64,000 nt of DNA from Crenalkalicoccus roseus (GTDB lineage: Bacteria > Pseudomonadota > Alphaproteobacteria > Acetobacterales > Acetobacteraceae). Location: contig NZ_SJDM01000009.1 in NCBI RefSeq assembly GCF_004761865.1, positions 1 through 64,000 on the forward strand, in the 5' to 3' direction. The stretch's first letter is position 1, and each line of letters opens with the position of its first letter. Of this stretch, positions 51,366 through 60,627 are shown in pieces. The position numbers and the translations under genes are program-made. The notes beneath the pieces are model-generated. The model made no database searches, was not told the origin of the DNA, and saw only the letters and a program-made list of their open reading frames with translations.

Positions 51366-54170
51366 ATGACGGACGACACGCCCGACCCCTCGCCCGCCCA
51401 GGCGCTGGCCAGCGAGCTTCTGGCGCTGACCGGGCGCGCGCGGGAGCGGGCGCAGGAGGACCCCTTCGGCAGCCCGGTCCTCGCCACGGCGCTCGCCATC
51501 TCCCGCCGCCTCGAGGCCGGCGCGCTGACCGAGGCCGAGATCGCGACGCTGATCCGCCTGCTGCGCGACCAGGCCTTCGCCGACCGCGCGCGCCGCCTCG
51601 CCGCCTATGTGGGCGGCACCGATCCGGCCGCGGCCGAGGCCGCCTTCGCCACGCTCGCCGCCCGCCTGGCCCGCCCCGACCCCTCCGACAGCCCGGTGCC
51701 GCTCGCGCAGTACCGCGCCGCGGTGGAGCGGCCGCGCTTCGCCGCCGTCTTCACCGCCCACCCGACCTTCGCCCTGCCCGCCGAGGTCTATCGCGCCCTG
51801 GCCGAGGCCGCCTGCGGACGGGAGGAGGGGCGGTGCTTCGTCTCGCACCGGCCGGAGCGGCCGACGCTCGAGCAGGAATTCGCCCAGGCCCTCGCCGCCA
51901 TCACCCATGGCCGCGACGCCCTCGACCGGCTGAACGGGGCGCTGCTCGACGCCGCCCGCGCGCACTGGCCGGACCGCTGGGCCGGGCTGGTGCCCGCTCC
52001 GGTCGTGCTGGCGAGCTGGGTGGGCTACGACACCGACGGGCGCGTGGACATCGGCTGGTGGGACACGCTGCGCCTCAGGCTGCGCATGAAGGCGGAGCAG
52101 CTCGCGCGCCTCGGCGGGCAGCTCGCCGGCCTCGCGCCGGCCGCGGCGCTGGCGCGGCGCCTCGACGAGGCCCGGGCGGCGGTGGAGGCGCAGATCGCCG
52201 CCTGCCCCGCCGGCCCGGACCCGGATGCCGTGGCCGCCTTCGCCCGGCTGCTGATCGGCCGGCGGGAGGAGGCGCTGGTGACGCCCGAGCCGCTGCTGCC
52301 GCTCTTCGCCGCGGCGATCGCGGCGGCGCCCGACGCGGCGGCGCGCCGCGCCCTGTGCGTCGCCCGCGCCGGGCTGCTCTCGCACGGCATGGGGCTCGCG
52401 CACACCCATGTGCGGCTCAACGCCGCGCAGCTCCACAACGCGGTGCGGCTGCGCCTCGGGCTCGAGGATCCGCCGGCGGACCCGTTCCGGCGCCGCGTGC
52501 TGCTCTCGGCGATCAACGCCGCGCTCCAGGAGGTGCGGACGGTGCCGGTGGATTTCGGCGCCCTCCTCGCCGAGCGCGCCTCCGCGGCGCGGCTGATGAT
52601 GCTGGTGGCGCAGGTCACCAAGCACGTGGACGGGGCAAGCCCGATCCGCTTCCTGATCGCCGAGACCGAGAGCGGCTACACGCTGCTCGCCGCGCTCTGG
52701 CTCGCGCGGCTGTTCGGCGTCGAGCGCCATGTCGAGATCAGCCCGCTGTTCGAGACGCCGGAAGCGCTGGAGCAGGGCGCGCGCGTGCTCGAGGAGGCGC
52801 TGCGCAGCCCGCACTGGCGTGCCTATCTGCGCCAGACGGGACGGCTCGCGCTGCAGTTCGGCTATTCCGATTCCGGGCGCTATGTCGGCCAGCTCGCGGC
52901 GAGCTTCCTGATCGAGCGGCTGCGCCTGAAGGTGGCCGAGGCGCTGGCCCGGCACGGCCTTTCCGGCGTCGAGGTGGTGCTGTTCGACACCCATGGCGAG
53001 AGCATCGGCCGCGGCGGGCATCCGGGCTCGCTCGCCGACCGCCTCGGCTACCTCTCCCCGCCGGCGGCGCGGGAGGCCTTCGCCCGCGCCGGCCTGCGCA
53101 TCCGCGAGGAGAGCGCCTTCCAGGGCGGCGACGGCTACCTGCTGTTCGGCACGCCCGAGCTCGCCGCAGCGAGCGTCGCGCGCATCGCCGAGCACGCCTT
53201 CGCCCCTCCGCCCGGCGCCGCCGACCGGATCTACGAGGAGGCCGACTTCGCCGCCGGCTTCTTCGCCTCGGTCGGCTTCGCCATGCGGGAGCTGGTGGAG
53301 GATGCGGGCTACGCCGCCCTGCTCGGCGCCTTCGGCCCGGCGCTGCTCGACCCGACCGGCTCGCGCCCGGCGGCGCGGCAGAGCGAGGCAGGGGCGGGGG
53401 CGGCGGCGATCCGCCACCCGCGGGAGCTGCGCGCGATCCCGAACAACGCGATCCTGCAGCAGCTCGGCTGGTGCGCCAACACGCTGCACGGCCTCGGCGC
53501 CGCCGCGGCGCGCCAGCCCGAGCCCTTCGCCGAGCTGGCGCAGGAGAGCCCGCGCTTCCGCCGCGCCCTCGACCTCGCCCGACACGGGCTCGCGCATTCC
53601 GACCTCGACGTGCTGCGCGCCGTGGTGGGTCTGCTCGATCCCGGGCCGTGGCTCGACCGCGCCGCCCACGCCGGACGGCCGGACCAGGCCCAGGCACTGG
53701 TCGCGGTGGCGCAGGCACTCGGGCGGCTCGGCCTGTGGGCGCCGGTGCAGGCCACCTTCCGGCGCCTGCAGGCGGACCACGTGGCGCTGCGCACCGCCTG
53801 GCCGGAGGCGCCGCGCATGGCGACGCGCGAGGTGCTGCTGCACGCCATCCGCATCGCGCTGATCCAGCGCCTGTGGCTGCTCGGCACCGGCATCCCGGAC
53901 TTCTCGCCGCGCCACGGCGTCACCCGCCCGGCGCTCGAACTCCAGCTGCTGCGGCTCGAGGTGCCGGCGGCGCTCGAGCTTCTGGCCGAGATCTTCCCCG
54001 CCGCGCCCGACCCGGCCGCGGGCCGGGACTACGGCGAGCCGGCGGGGCCGGACGCCACCATCTCCTACGCGCGCGAGCACGCGGCGATCTTCGAGCCGAT
54101 GCGCCGGCTGTTCGCGCTGGTGCGCGAGATCGGCACCGCCATCACCCACGAGATCGGCGCCCATGGCTGA
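51366..54170 (+). CDS. ppc: Phosphoenolpyruvate carboxylase-like protein, divergent active site
   Basis: The 934-residue protein aligns by eye with PEPC over its length. It has VFTAHPTFALPAEVYRAL near residue 130 and ESGYTLLAALWLARLFGVER. Then come EISPLFETPEALEQGARVL, QFGYSDSGRYVGQLAASFL and LRAIPNNAILQQLGW. True PEPCs have TAHPTE, GYSDSxKD, FHGRGGxxGRGG, RAIPW and a terminal NTG. Here the glutamate after HPT is Phe, the lysine of GYSDS(N)KD is replaced, the HGRGG loop reads FDTHGESIGRGGHPG, and the NTG end is missing. It may be a PEPC paralogue with altered or lost activity. It ends 18 bp before the convergent monooxygenase gene. Confidence 0.85.
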   Translation: MTDDTPDPSPAQALASELLALTGRARERAQEDPFGSPVLATALAISRRLEAGALTEAEIATLIRLLRDQAFADRARRLAAYVGGTDPAAAEAAFATLAARLARPDPSDSPVPLAQYRAAVERPRFAAVFTAHPTFALPAEVYRALAEAACGREEGRCFVSHRPERPTLEQEFAQALAAITHGRDALDRLNGALLDAARAHWPDRWAGLVPAPVVLASWVGYDTDGRVDIGWWDTLRLRLRMKAEQLARLGGQLAGLAPAAALARRLDEARAAVEAQIAACPAGPDPDAVAAFARLLIGRREEALVTPEPLLPLFAAAIAAAPDAAARRALCVARAGLLSHGMGLAHTHVRLNAAQLHNAVRLRLGLEDPPADPFRRRVLLSAINAALQEVRTVPVDFGALLAERASAARLMMLVAQVTKHVDGASPIRFLIAETESGYTLLAALWLARLFGVERHVEISPLFETPEALEQGARVLEEALRSPHWRAYLRQTGRLALQFGYSDSGRYVGQLAASFLIERLRLKVAEALARHGLSGVEVVLFDTHGESIGRGGHPGSLADRLGYLSPPAAREAFARAGLRIREESAFQGGDGYLLFGTPELAAASVARIAEHAFAPPPGAADRIYEEADFAAGFFASVGFAMRELVEDAGYAALLGAFGPALLDPTGSRPAARQSEAGAGAAAIRHPRELRAIPNNAILQQLGWCANTLHGLGAAAARQPEPFAELAQESPRFRRALDLARHGLAHSDLDVLRAVVGLLDPGPWLDRAAHAGRPDQAQALVAVAQALGRLGLWAPVQATFRRLQADHVALRTAWPEAPRMATREVLLHAIRIALIQRLWLLGTGIPDFSPRHGVTRPALELQLLRLEVPAALELLAEIFPAAPDPAAGRDYGEPAGPDATISYAREHAAIFEPMRRLFALVREIGTAITHEIGAHG

Positions 54171-54188
54171 TGCCGGCGCCGCGGCGGC

Positions 54189-55829
54189 TCAGGCCAGTGT
54201 CAGCGCCCGGTAGCCCTCGGCCGCCACCGCGTCGCACCAGGCCCGGTAGGCCGGCGCGCTGCCGGCGTAGCGGGCGATGGTGCGGGTCTGCTTGCCCTCC
54301 ACGTTCCTGTTCACGCCGGTCATCCAGGAATCCACCTCGAAGGTGAGCAGCCCCTCTGCGCAGGCCATGACATGCGCCATCCAGGCCGCCACCGCCTCCG
54401 GCCTGGCCTCGGCGAAGGTCAGGTGATGCTCGCGCATGTGGCGCAGCAGCGCCGTCACCCAGTCCACGTTGTATTCGATGCTGCGCGGGATGTTGCCGAG
54501 CGCGGTGTGCGGGCCGAGCAGCATGAACATGTTGGGGAAGCCGTCCACCAGCATCCCCGCCAGGGTCCGTGCCCCGCCCGCCCACTTCTCCTTCAGCGCC
54601 AGCCCGTCCCTGCCGCGGATGTCGATGCGGTCGAAGGCGCCGGTCAGGGCGTCGAAGCCGGTGGCGTAGATGATGATGTCGAATTCGTGCTCGGCCTCGC
54701 TGGTGCGGATGCCCGTGGGGGTGATCCGCTCGATCGGCGTCTCCCGGCAGTCCACCAGCAGGACGTTGGGCTGGTTGTACACCTCGTAGTAGTTGGTCTC
54801 GAGGGGGACGCGCTTGGTGCCGAAGCCGTGGCATTTCGGGATCAGCTTCTCCGCCACCGCCGGATCCTTCACCCGCTGGCGGATCTTGCGGGCGATGAAC
54901 TCCGAGATCTCCCGGTTCGCCGCCCGGTCGGTCAGCATGTCGCGGAAATTCCCGACCCAGATGCCGAAGCCGGGCGAGGCGTAGAGCCTTTCCCAGAACG
55001 CCTCGCGCTCCTCGGGCGTCACCTCGAAGGTGCCGCGCGGGTCCGGGGTGTGCAGGAAGCAGGAGAAGGTCTCCTGGCAGCGACGGAAGATCTCGGGATA
55101 GCTCGCCTTGATCCGCCGCTGCTCCTCCTCGGTGATCGGGCGGTTGTGCAGCGGCGCGCACCAGTTGGGCGTGCGCTGGAACACGGTGAGGTGCCCGGCG
55201 GTCTTCGCCACCTCCTGGATGGTCTGCACCCCGGTCGCGCCGGTGCCGATCACCGCCACGCGCTTGCCGGCGAAGTCCACCGGCTCGCGCGGCCAGCGGG
55301 CGGTGTGCCAGGACTGTCCCCGGAAGCTCCCGATGCCCTCGATGCGCGGCCAGGTCGGCGCCGAGAGCACGCCGATGGCGGTGATCAGGAAGCGGCAGGC
55401 GTGGTGGCTGCCGTCCTCGAGCGTCACCGTCCAGCCGCGCGCCACCTCGTCGTACTGCGCGGCGGCGACGCGGCTGCGGAACCGGATGTCGCGGCGCAGG
55501 TCGTACTTGTCGGCGACGCGGTTCAGGTAGCGCAGGGTTTCGGGCTGGGGCGCGAAATGCTCCGACCAGCTCCATTCCTGCAGCAGCTCCGGATCGAAGG
55601 AGTAGCCGTAGGAATAGCTCTCGGAATCGAAGCGCGCGCCGGGATAGCGGTTCCAGTACCAGGTGCCGCCCACCCCCGTGCCCGCCTCGAACACCACCGC
55701 CCCGAGGCCGAGCTCGCGCAGGCGGATCAGCTGGTAGAGGCCCGACATGCCGGCGCCGATGACGATGGCGTCGTGATCGAAGCGCGGCCGAGGCGCGCCC
55801 GCCACCTGATCGGATGCCGCGAGGCTCAT
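54189..55829 (-). CDS. Flavin-dependent monooxygenase of the Baeyer-Villiger type
   Basis: The 546-residue enzyme has two Rossmann motifs, AIVIGAGMSGLYQLIRLREL (FAD) and VAVIGTGATGVQTIQEVA (NADPH). Between them lies the BVMO fingerprint FRGQSWHTARWP (FxGxxxHxxxWP). GTGVGGTWYWNRYPGARFD is the usual cyclohexanone-monooxygenase-like segment, and IIYATGFDALTGAFDRI the C-terminal ATG motif. It would insert oxygen into a ketone using NADPH and O2. It sits between the PEPC-like and asnB genes with no obvious pathway link. Confidence 0.92.
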   Translation of the reverse strand: MSLAASDQVAGAPRPRFDHDAIVIGAGMSGLYQLIRLRELGLGAVVFEAGTGVGGTWYWNRYPGARFDSESYSYGYSFDPELLQEWSWSEHFAPQPETLRYLNRVADKYDLRRDIRFRSRVAAAQYDEVARGWTVTLEDGSHHACRFLITAIGVLSAPTWPRIEGIGSFRGQSWHTARWPREPVDFAGKRVAVIGTGATGVQTIQEVAKTAGHLTVFQRTPNWCAPLHNRPITEEEQRRIKASYPEIFRRCQETFSCFLHTPDPRGTFEVTPEEREAFWERLYASPGFGIWVGNFRDMLTDRAANREISEFIARKIRQRVKDPAVAEKLIPKCHGFGTKRVPLETNYYEVYNQPNVLLVDCRETPIERITPTGIRTSEAEHEFDIIIYATGFDALTGAFDRIDIRGRDGLALKEKWAGGARTLAGMLVDGFPNMFMLLGPHTALGNIPRSIEYNVDWVTALLRHMREHHLTFAEARPEAVAAWMAHVMACAEGLLTFEVDSWMTGVNRNVEGKQTRTIARYAGSAPAYRAWCDAVAAEGYRALTLA

Positions 55830-55995
55830 TCCCGTGCTCCCTCCCGCCGGCGCCGCAGGGCGGTGCGGCCGGGGCTGGCCAGTCCGCCGGCGCCGCGGCG
55901 ACGATCCCGCGCCGCGGCGCCCCCGTCAACGCGCCGGACGGGAAAGCCGGGGCGGGGAGGGGAGGCGTGCCCCTCGCCCGCCCGATGGCGGGGGG

Positions 55996-57954
55996 CTACG
56001 CCGCCAGCCGCATCGCCGCCGGGCGCGCCGCCTCCGTCGCCTCGTGCCAGGCCTGGAACATCAGCAGGTTCCAGATCGCCTTGTCCCAGCCGCGCCCCTG
56101 ATGGGCGTAGCTCTCCCACAGCCGTCGGCAGGCCGCGACGTCGAGCAGCCCGTGCCGGCCGAGCGCCTCGCGGCTCATCAGCGCCTCGGCCCAGTCGCGC
56201 AGCTCGTCGAGCAGCCAGGCCTCCACCGGCGCGCCGAAGCCCTGCTTCGGCCGGTCCACCAGCGGCCGCGGCACGTGGCGGTACAGCACCTCGCGCAGCG
56301 GCAGCTTGCCCACGCCGTCCCGCAGCTTCGCCGCCGCCGGGAAGCGCCAGGACAGCTCCATGATGCGGTAGTCGAGCAGCGGGCAGCGCACCTCGAGCGA
56401 GGTGGACATGCTGGCGCGGTCCACCTTGGCCAGGATGTCGTCGATCAGCCAGGTGACCTGGTCCATGAAGGTCATGCGGTCGAGCGGGCCGGAGCGGCCG
56501 AGATGCCAGGCCGGATCCTCGAGCGGGTGCGGCCCCGCGTCATGGCCGGCGAGCAGCGCGCCCGGATCGAGCATCGGCGACATCAGCGCCGCGTTGAACC
56601 CCTCTGCCCCCCCGGCGGCGAGCAGGCGGCCGAGCAGGCGCATCCGCCGCGCCTGCCGGTTGCCGCCCATCCCGCCGGCGAGTGGCGCCAGCCGGTCCGC
56701 AAGGCCGGCGCCGAGCGCGCGCAGCGGCCCCGGCACCGCCCCCGCCCAGCCGAGCAGCCTCAGGGCGCCGGCGTAGCGCGGGGCGTAGCCGGCGAAGAAC
56801 TCGTCCCCGCCGTCGCCGGAAAGGGCGACGGTGACGTGGCGGCGCGCCATGCGGCAGAGCAGCGTGGTCGGGATCGCCGAATCGTCGGCGAAGGGCTCGT
56901 CGAAGATGCGCGGGATGTCCCGCGCCGCGGCGAGGATGTCGGCCTTGCCGAGGTAGAGCTCCTCGTGCCGGGTGCGGAGATGCGCGGCGATCGGCCGGGC
57001 GAAGCGCGCCTCGTCCCAGCCCGGCACGTCGAAGCCGATGGAGAAGCTGCGCACCTGGCCCGGGGCGATCGCCGCCATGATCGCGGTGACCAGGCTGGAA
57101 TCGATGCCGCCCGAGAGGAAGGCGCCGACCGGCACGTCGGCCACCATGCGGCGCTCGGTCGCGTCGCGCAGCAGCGACTCGAACTCCTCGACGCTGGCGG
57201 CGCGGCCAGCCGCCTGCGCCTCCAGCCCGGCCAGCGCCACCGCCCGCAGGTCCCAGTAGGGGCGCGGCTCGGGCGTCCGCCGCGCCGCGGCGTCCTGCGC
57301 GCCGAGGCGCAGCAGGTGGCCGTGCGGCAGGCGCGCCATCGCGGCGAAGATGGTGCGGCGGCCGAGCGTGTAGCCGAGCTGCATGAAGTCGGAGAAGGCG
57401 GCGGGGGAGATGCGCCGGTCGAATTGCGGGTGCGGCGCCAGCGCCTTCAGCTCCGAGCCGAAGAGGAAGGCATCGCCCGCCCAGCCGTAGTAGAGCGGCT
57501 TCTTGCCGATGCGGTCGCGCCCGAGCCAGAGCGCGCGCTCCCGCCGGTCCCAGACGGCGAGGGCGAACATGCCGTTGGCGCGCGCGACCGCGGCCTCCAC
57601 GCCCCATTCGGCGATCGCCTCGACCAGCACCTCGGTGTCAGAGTGGCCACGCCAGGCGTGGCCGCCGCGCGCCGTCTCGAGTTCGGCGCGGATGTCGGCG
57701 AAATTGTAGATCTCGCCGTTCATCATCACCATGAAGCGGCCGCAGGCCGATGCCATCGGCTGATGGCCGGCGGGCGAAAGGTCGATGATGGAGAGGCGGC
57801 GGAAGCCGAAGGCGATTCCCGCCTCGGCATCCACCCAGGCGCCGGCGTCGTCGGGGCCGCGATGCTCCAGCCGGTCGCGCATCGCCGCGACCAGGGAGGA
57901 GGCCGCGGCGCCGTCGGTGCCGCCGGGGACGAGGAAGCCTACGAAGCCGCACAT
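55996..57954 (-). CDS. asnB: Asparagine synthetase B-type amidotransferase
   Basis: The 652-residue protein has an N-terminal class II glutaminase with catalytic Cys2 (MCGFVGFL), EHRGPDDAGAW and VMMNGEIYNFADIR. The synthetase domain has the PP-loop FLSGGIDSSLVTAI and ALSGDGGDEFFAGYAPRYAG. C-terminal motifs are VDRASMSTSLEVRCPLLDYR and RPKQGFGAPVEAWL. Such amidotransferases occur repeatedly in exosortase-linked EPS loci, where they may amidate sugar acids rather than make asparagine. The gene follows the RIFT-barrel lipoprotein on the same strand with a 95-bp gap. Confidence 0.93.
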   Translation of the reverse strand: MCGFVGFLVPGGTDGAAASSLVAAMRDRLEHRGPDDAGAWVDAEAGIAFGFRRLSIIDLSPAGHQPMASACGRFMVMMNGEIYNFADIRAELETARGGHAWRGHSDTEVLVEAIAEWGVEAAVARANGMFALAVWDRRERALWLGRDRIGKKPLYYGWAGDAFLFGSELKALAPHPQFDRRISPAAFSDFMQLGYTLGRRTIFAAMARLPHGHLLRLGAQDAAARRTPEPRPYWDLRAVALAGLEAQAAGRAASVEEFESLLRDATERRMVADVPVGAFLSGGIDSSLVTAIMAAIAPGQVRSFSIGFDVPGWDEARFARPIAAHLRTRHEELYLGKADILAAARDIPRIFDEPFADDSAIPTTLLCRMARRHVTVALSGDGGDEFFAGYAPRYAGALRLLGWAGAVPGPLRALGAGLADRLAPLAGGMGGNRQARRMRLLGRLLAAGGAEGFNAALMSPMLDPGALLAGHDAGPHPLEDPAWHLGRSGPLDRMTFMDQVTWLIDDILAKVDRASMSTSLEVRCPLLDYRIMELSWRFPAAAKLRDGVGKLPLREVLYRHVPRPLVDRPKQGFGAPVEAWLLDELRDWAEALMSREALGRHGLLDVAACRRLWESYAHQGRGWDKAIWNLLMFQAWHEATEAARPAAMRLAA

Positions 57955-58049
57955 CCGCTCAGGTCATCCCGAAAAAGGAACGATTGGCCCGCACCTTACA
58001 CCAGGCCCCCGCGCGGGCGAGGGTGGAGGGTGCGGGCCGCGCCCGGGGC

Positions 58050-60218
58050 TCATGCCTGGCACCGCACCACACGGCCCGGCACCCGCGGCATGTCGCGCGG
58101 CCCGATGCTGTGCGTCGGGTTGGAGGCGTAGCTCTCCGGCGCGGTGCCGGGCGCGCCGGCGGAGAGCAGCCACAGATAGGCCCGCCTCGCCCCCTCATGG
58201 CCGAGCACGTTCTGCAGCAGGGCGAGGGATTGCAGGGCCAGGCGGCCATAGTCGCCCTCGCTCTTCTTCCAGCCGTCGCCGTTCGAGCGGCCGGTCTCCA
58301 CCGTCGCCGCCCCGATCTCGGCCCAGCTCTTGTAAAGCTGCTCGGGGCGCTCCGCCCCTCTCGGCGCGGTCGCGATCGTGAAGGCGATGCCGTCGCGCGG
58401 GTTCATGCCCCTGTCCCCGGCCTGGAAGCGCCCGACCAGGAAATTCGCCATCCAGCCCAGCACCGCACGGGCATCGTCATTGCCGCGCCGCGCCGCGGCG
58501 GCGACGGAGGAGGCGAGGTAGTCCTGCTGCCAGGGGGCGATGTGGTCGATGCTGTTGGGCAGCCAGCCATGCGCCTCGCCCTGCCACTCGGTCCAGACCG
58601 GGATGCGCTCGCGCATCCAGGCCCAGTTCCGCGCCGCGACGTCGCGGAAATAGCCCTGCTGCGGATCGCCGTCCGGGCTGATCCAGGCCGCCTCGTCGAG
58701 CTGCCGCATCGCCCAGGCGGCGCTGCGCACCTGCCTGCGCCAGATGATGTTGACGCCCCGGGCGGCGCCCGCTTCCCGGCGCGGCAGTGGCCACACCGAG
58801 AGCACGTTCCACGCCGCCTGCGCCTGCAGCTCGTCGAGCAGGGCCCGCCTCCCGCTCAGCAGGTAGGGCACGAAGGCGAGGTCCGGCTGGTGCGCTTCCT
58901 CGGGGAACCAGCCGCTCTCATGTACTGGGATCTGCTGCAGCAGCGAGCGCGGCGGCGGGCCGTTGCGGCCATCGAACCAGAAATCGGGCCAGCGCCGCTC
59001 GTCCATCCAGCCGCCGCGCGGGTCCCACATGTGCCAGGGCACGGAGCCCGCCGCCTCGGCCTGGCCGAGGGCGAAGGCCGCGGCCCGCGGATCGCCGCTG
59101 ACCAGCCAGGCCGCCTGCTGCAGCGTCGTCGGCCCGATATCGGCCCGCCCCCCCGCCGTCGGCATGTAGCGGGTGATGCCGCGCGCGCCGAGCGGCGCCG
59201 CCCAGTCGGGCTCCGCGATCATCCGCGCAAGGCGTTCCAGCACCCCCGCCGATACGCCGATCGAGAGGTCGTAATGGGCGATTGCGCCGGTCTCGGTCAG
59301 ATAGGCGGTGTCCGGCCGCAGCAGCGGCTGGGGGGGTGGGGGCTGCCCGCCCGGCAGGGCACCGACCAGCCGGCCCCAGCCCTGATACTGGAAGTGGCGC
59401 AGCTCCTCGGTGCGGATCACCTCCCGCCCATCCAGGGCAAGGCGCAGGGTGTAGGTCGCCGTGCCGCCGCCCGGGCGCATGGCGATGTCGTTGCGCAGCC
59501 AGAGATCCACCCAGAGCGTGCCGTCCCGCCGCGCGGCGATGTCCGCCACCAGCCGCATCGAGGTGGCGCCCCCGACCGCGTCGGGCGGCACCGGCGCCGT
59601 GACCCGCCGCTGCGCCGCGAGCGGCCCCGCCTGCCAGGGGGCTTCGCCCGGCGCCGTGCGCAGCAGCGCCAGCAGGTCGGCCTGCCAGGGCTGGCCGCCG
59701 CCGGCCGGGGTCAGGGTGACGACCGCCTGCCGTCCGGCCAGGGCCGCGGCGAGGTCGAGCGGCGCCTCCGCTTCCGTCTCTCCGGCGCGGGTGAGCACCA
59801 CGCCGAGCCTCTGCCCCCGGCCCAGCGCCGGCAGGGCGAGGCTGAGCACGCCGAAGCGCGCCGAACCGTCGGGGTGGCGCACCGAGACGTCGAATTGCGT
59901 CGGGATCGCCCGCCCATCGGTCAGCCGGGCCTGCGGCCGCGTCCCGCGCGGCAGGTCGCCGGGCCGCAAGGCCTGGCCGAGCACCGCGATGGTACCGGCG
60001 GGGGAGCCGAAGCCCTCGAGCAGGAAACCGGTCAGGTCTCCCGGTCGGTCGGCGCAGGGCACCGGCCGGGCCAGCACCACACCGGCAGGCGCCGGCCCGG
60101 AGGGAGGGCGCGCCGGCGGTGCCTCCCCCCGGGCACGGGCCGGCAGCGGGCCGGCGCAGCCCGCGAGGAAGGAGGCGGCCAGCATCCCGGCCTGCCGGCG
60201 GCCGAGCGAGCGGCTCAT
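58050..60218 (-). CDS. RIFT-barrel lipoprotein, paralogue of the RTX protein
   Basis: The 722-residue protein starts at ATG 60218 (MSRSLGRRQAGML) with a lipoprotein signal peptide whose lipobox is LAGC, so Cys near residue 21 would be lipidated. After a Pro-rich linker come the RIFT-barrel wording LGQALRPGDLPRGTR and RHPDGSARFGVLSLALP. The toroid-like region has GITRYMPTAGGRADIG, SGWFPEEAHQPDLAFVPYLL, EWQGEAHGWLP and YKSWAEIGAATVETGRSNGD. Every one of these blocks has a counterpart in the protein at 41646-45041, which lacks the signal and adds an RTX tail. It probably binds or cleaves the exopolysaccharide at the envelope. Confidence 0.85.
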   Translation of the reverse strand: MSRSLGRRQAGMLAASFLAGCAGPLPARARGEAPPARPPSGPAPAGVVLARPVPCADRPGDLTGFLLEGFGSPAGTIAVLGQALRPGDLPRGTRPQARLTDGRAIPTQFDVSVRHPDGSARFGVLSLALPALGRGQRLGVVLTRAGETEAEAPLDLAAALAGRQAVVTLTPAGGGQPWQADLLALLRTAPGEAPWQAGPLAAQRRVTAPVPPDAVGGATSMRLVADIAARRDGTLWVDLWLRNDIAMRPGGGTATYTLRLALDGREVIRTEELRHFQYQGWGRLVGALPGGQPPPPQPLLRPDTAYLTETGAIAHYDLSIGVSAGVLERLARMIAEPDWAAPLGARGITRYMPTAGGRADIGPTTLQQAAWLVSGDPRAAAFALGQAEAAGSVPWHMWDPRGGWMDERRWPDFWFDGRNGPPPRSLLQQIPVHESGWFPEEAHQPDLAFVPYLLSGRRALLDELQAQAAWNVLSVWPLPRREAGAARGVNIIWRRQVRSAAWAMRQLDEAAWISPDGDPQQGYFRDVAARNWAWMRERIPVWTEWQGEAHGWLPNSIDHIAPWQQDYLASSVAAAARRGNDDARAVLGWMANFLVGRFQAGDRGMNPRDGIAFTIATAPRGAERPEQLYKSWAEIGAATVETGRSNGDGWKKSEGDYGRLALQSLALLQNVLGHEGARRAYLWLLSAGAPGTAPESYASNPTHSIGPRDMPRVPGRVVRCQA

Positions 60219-60294
60219 GCCCGCGCCCCCGGGCGGGACCCTGCGCCATGCTTCCCCGCCGCGCGGGCAGGAAGGGCGTGCCGGCACCAGATGG

Positions 60295-60606
60295 TCATCC
60301 CCGCTTCTCCCTGCTGTGCGGCCATCCCGCGCCCTGGCGTGGAGGGATGGCCCGGCGCACCGGCTCCGCCAGCGGACGGGGGGCGGTGCGTGCGGCTTCC
60401 GCCCGTGCCCGCCAGGAGCGCGCCGGCGGGGCCGGCTCCCGCGGCCCGTCCTTCCCCTCCGCCTCTCCGGCACGGGCGGCAGCCTCGAGATCTTCCCGCA
60501 TGTCGAAGGGCGACCAGAAGCGCCCATCGGGGGGCTTGGGCAGGATGCTCCAGAGCATCAGCCATCCGACCCCGATGACCATGGCGATGAAGTAGAGCGT
60601 CTGCAT
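60295..60606 (-). CDS. Small single-pass membrane protein (103 aa)
   Basis: The protein begins with a convincing membrane anchor MQTLYFIAMVIGVGWLMLWS, followed by ILPKPPDGRFWSPFDMREDL and an Ala/Arg/Pro-rich cytoplasmic-looking tail. I do not recognise a named family. The conserved-looking PPDGRFWSPFDMRED segment and its place 22 bp after the O-ligase gene suggest a small accessory component of the exosortase-linked polysaccharide system. Confidence 0.75.
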   Translation of the reverse strand: MQTLYFIAMVIGVGWLMLWSILPKPPDGRFWSPFDMREDLEAAARAGEAEGKDGPREPAPPARSWRARAEAARTAPRPLAEPVRRAIPPRQGAGWPHSREKRG

Positions 60607-60627
60607 CCCGCGGCAGCTCCAGGGGCG

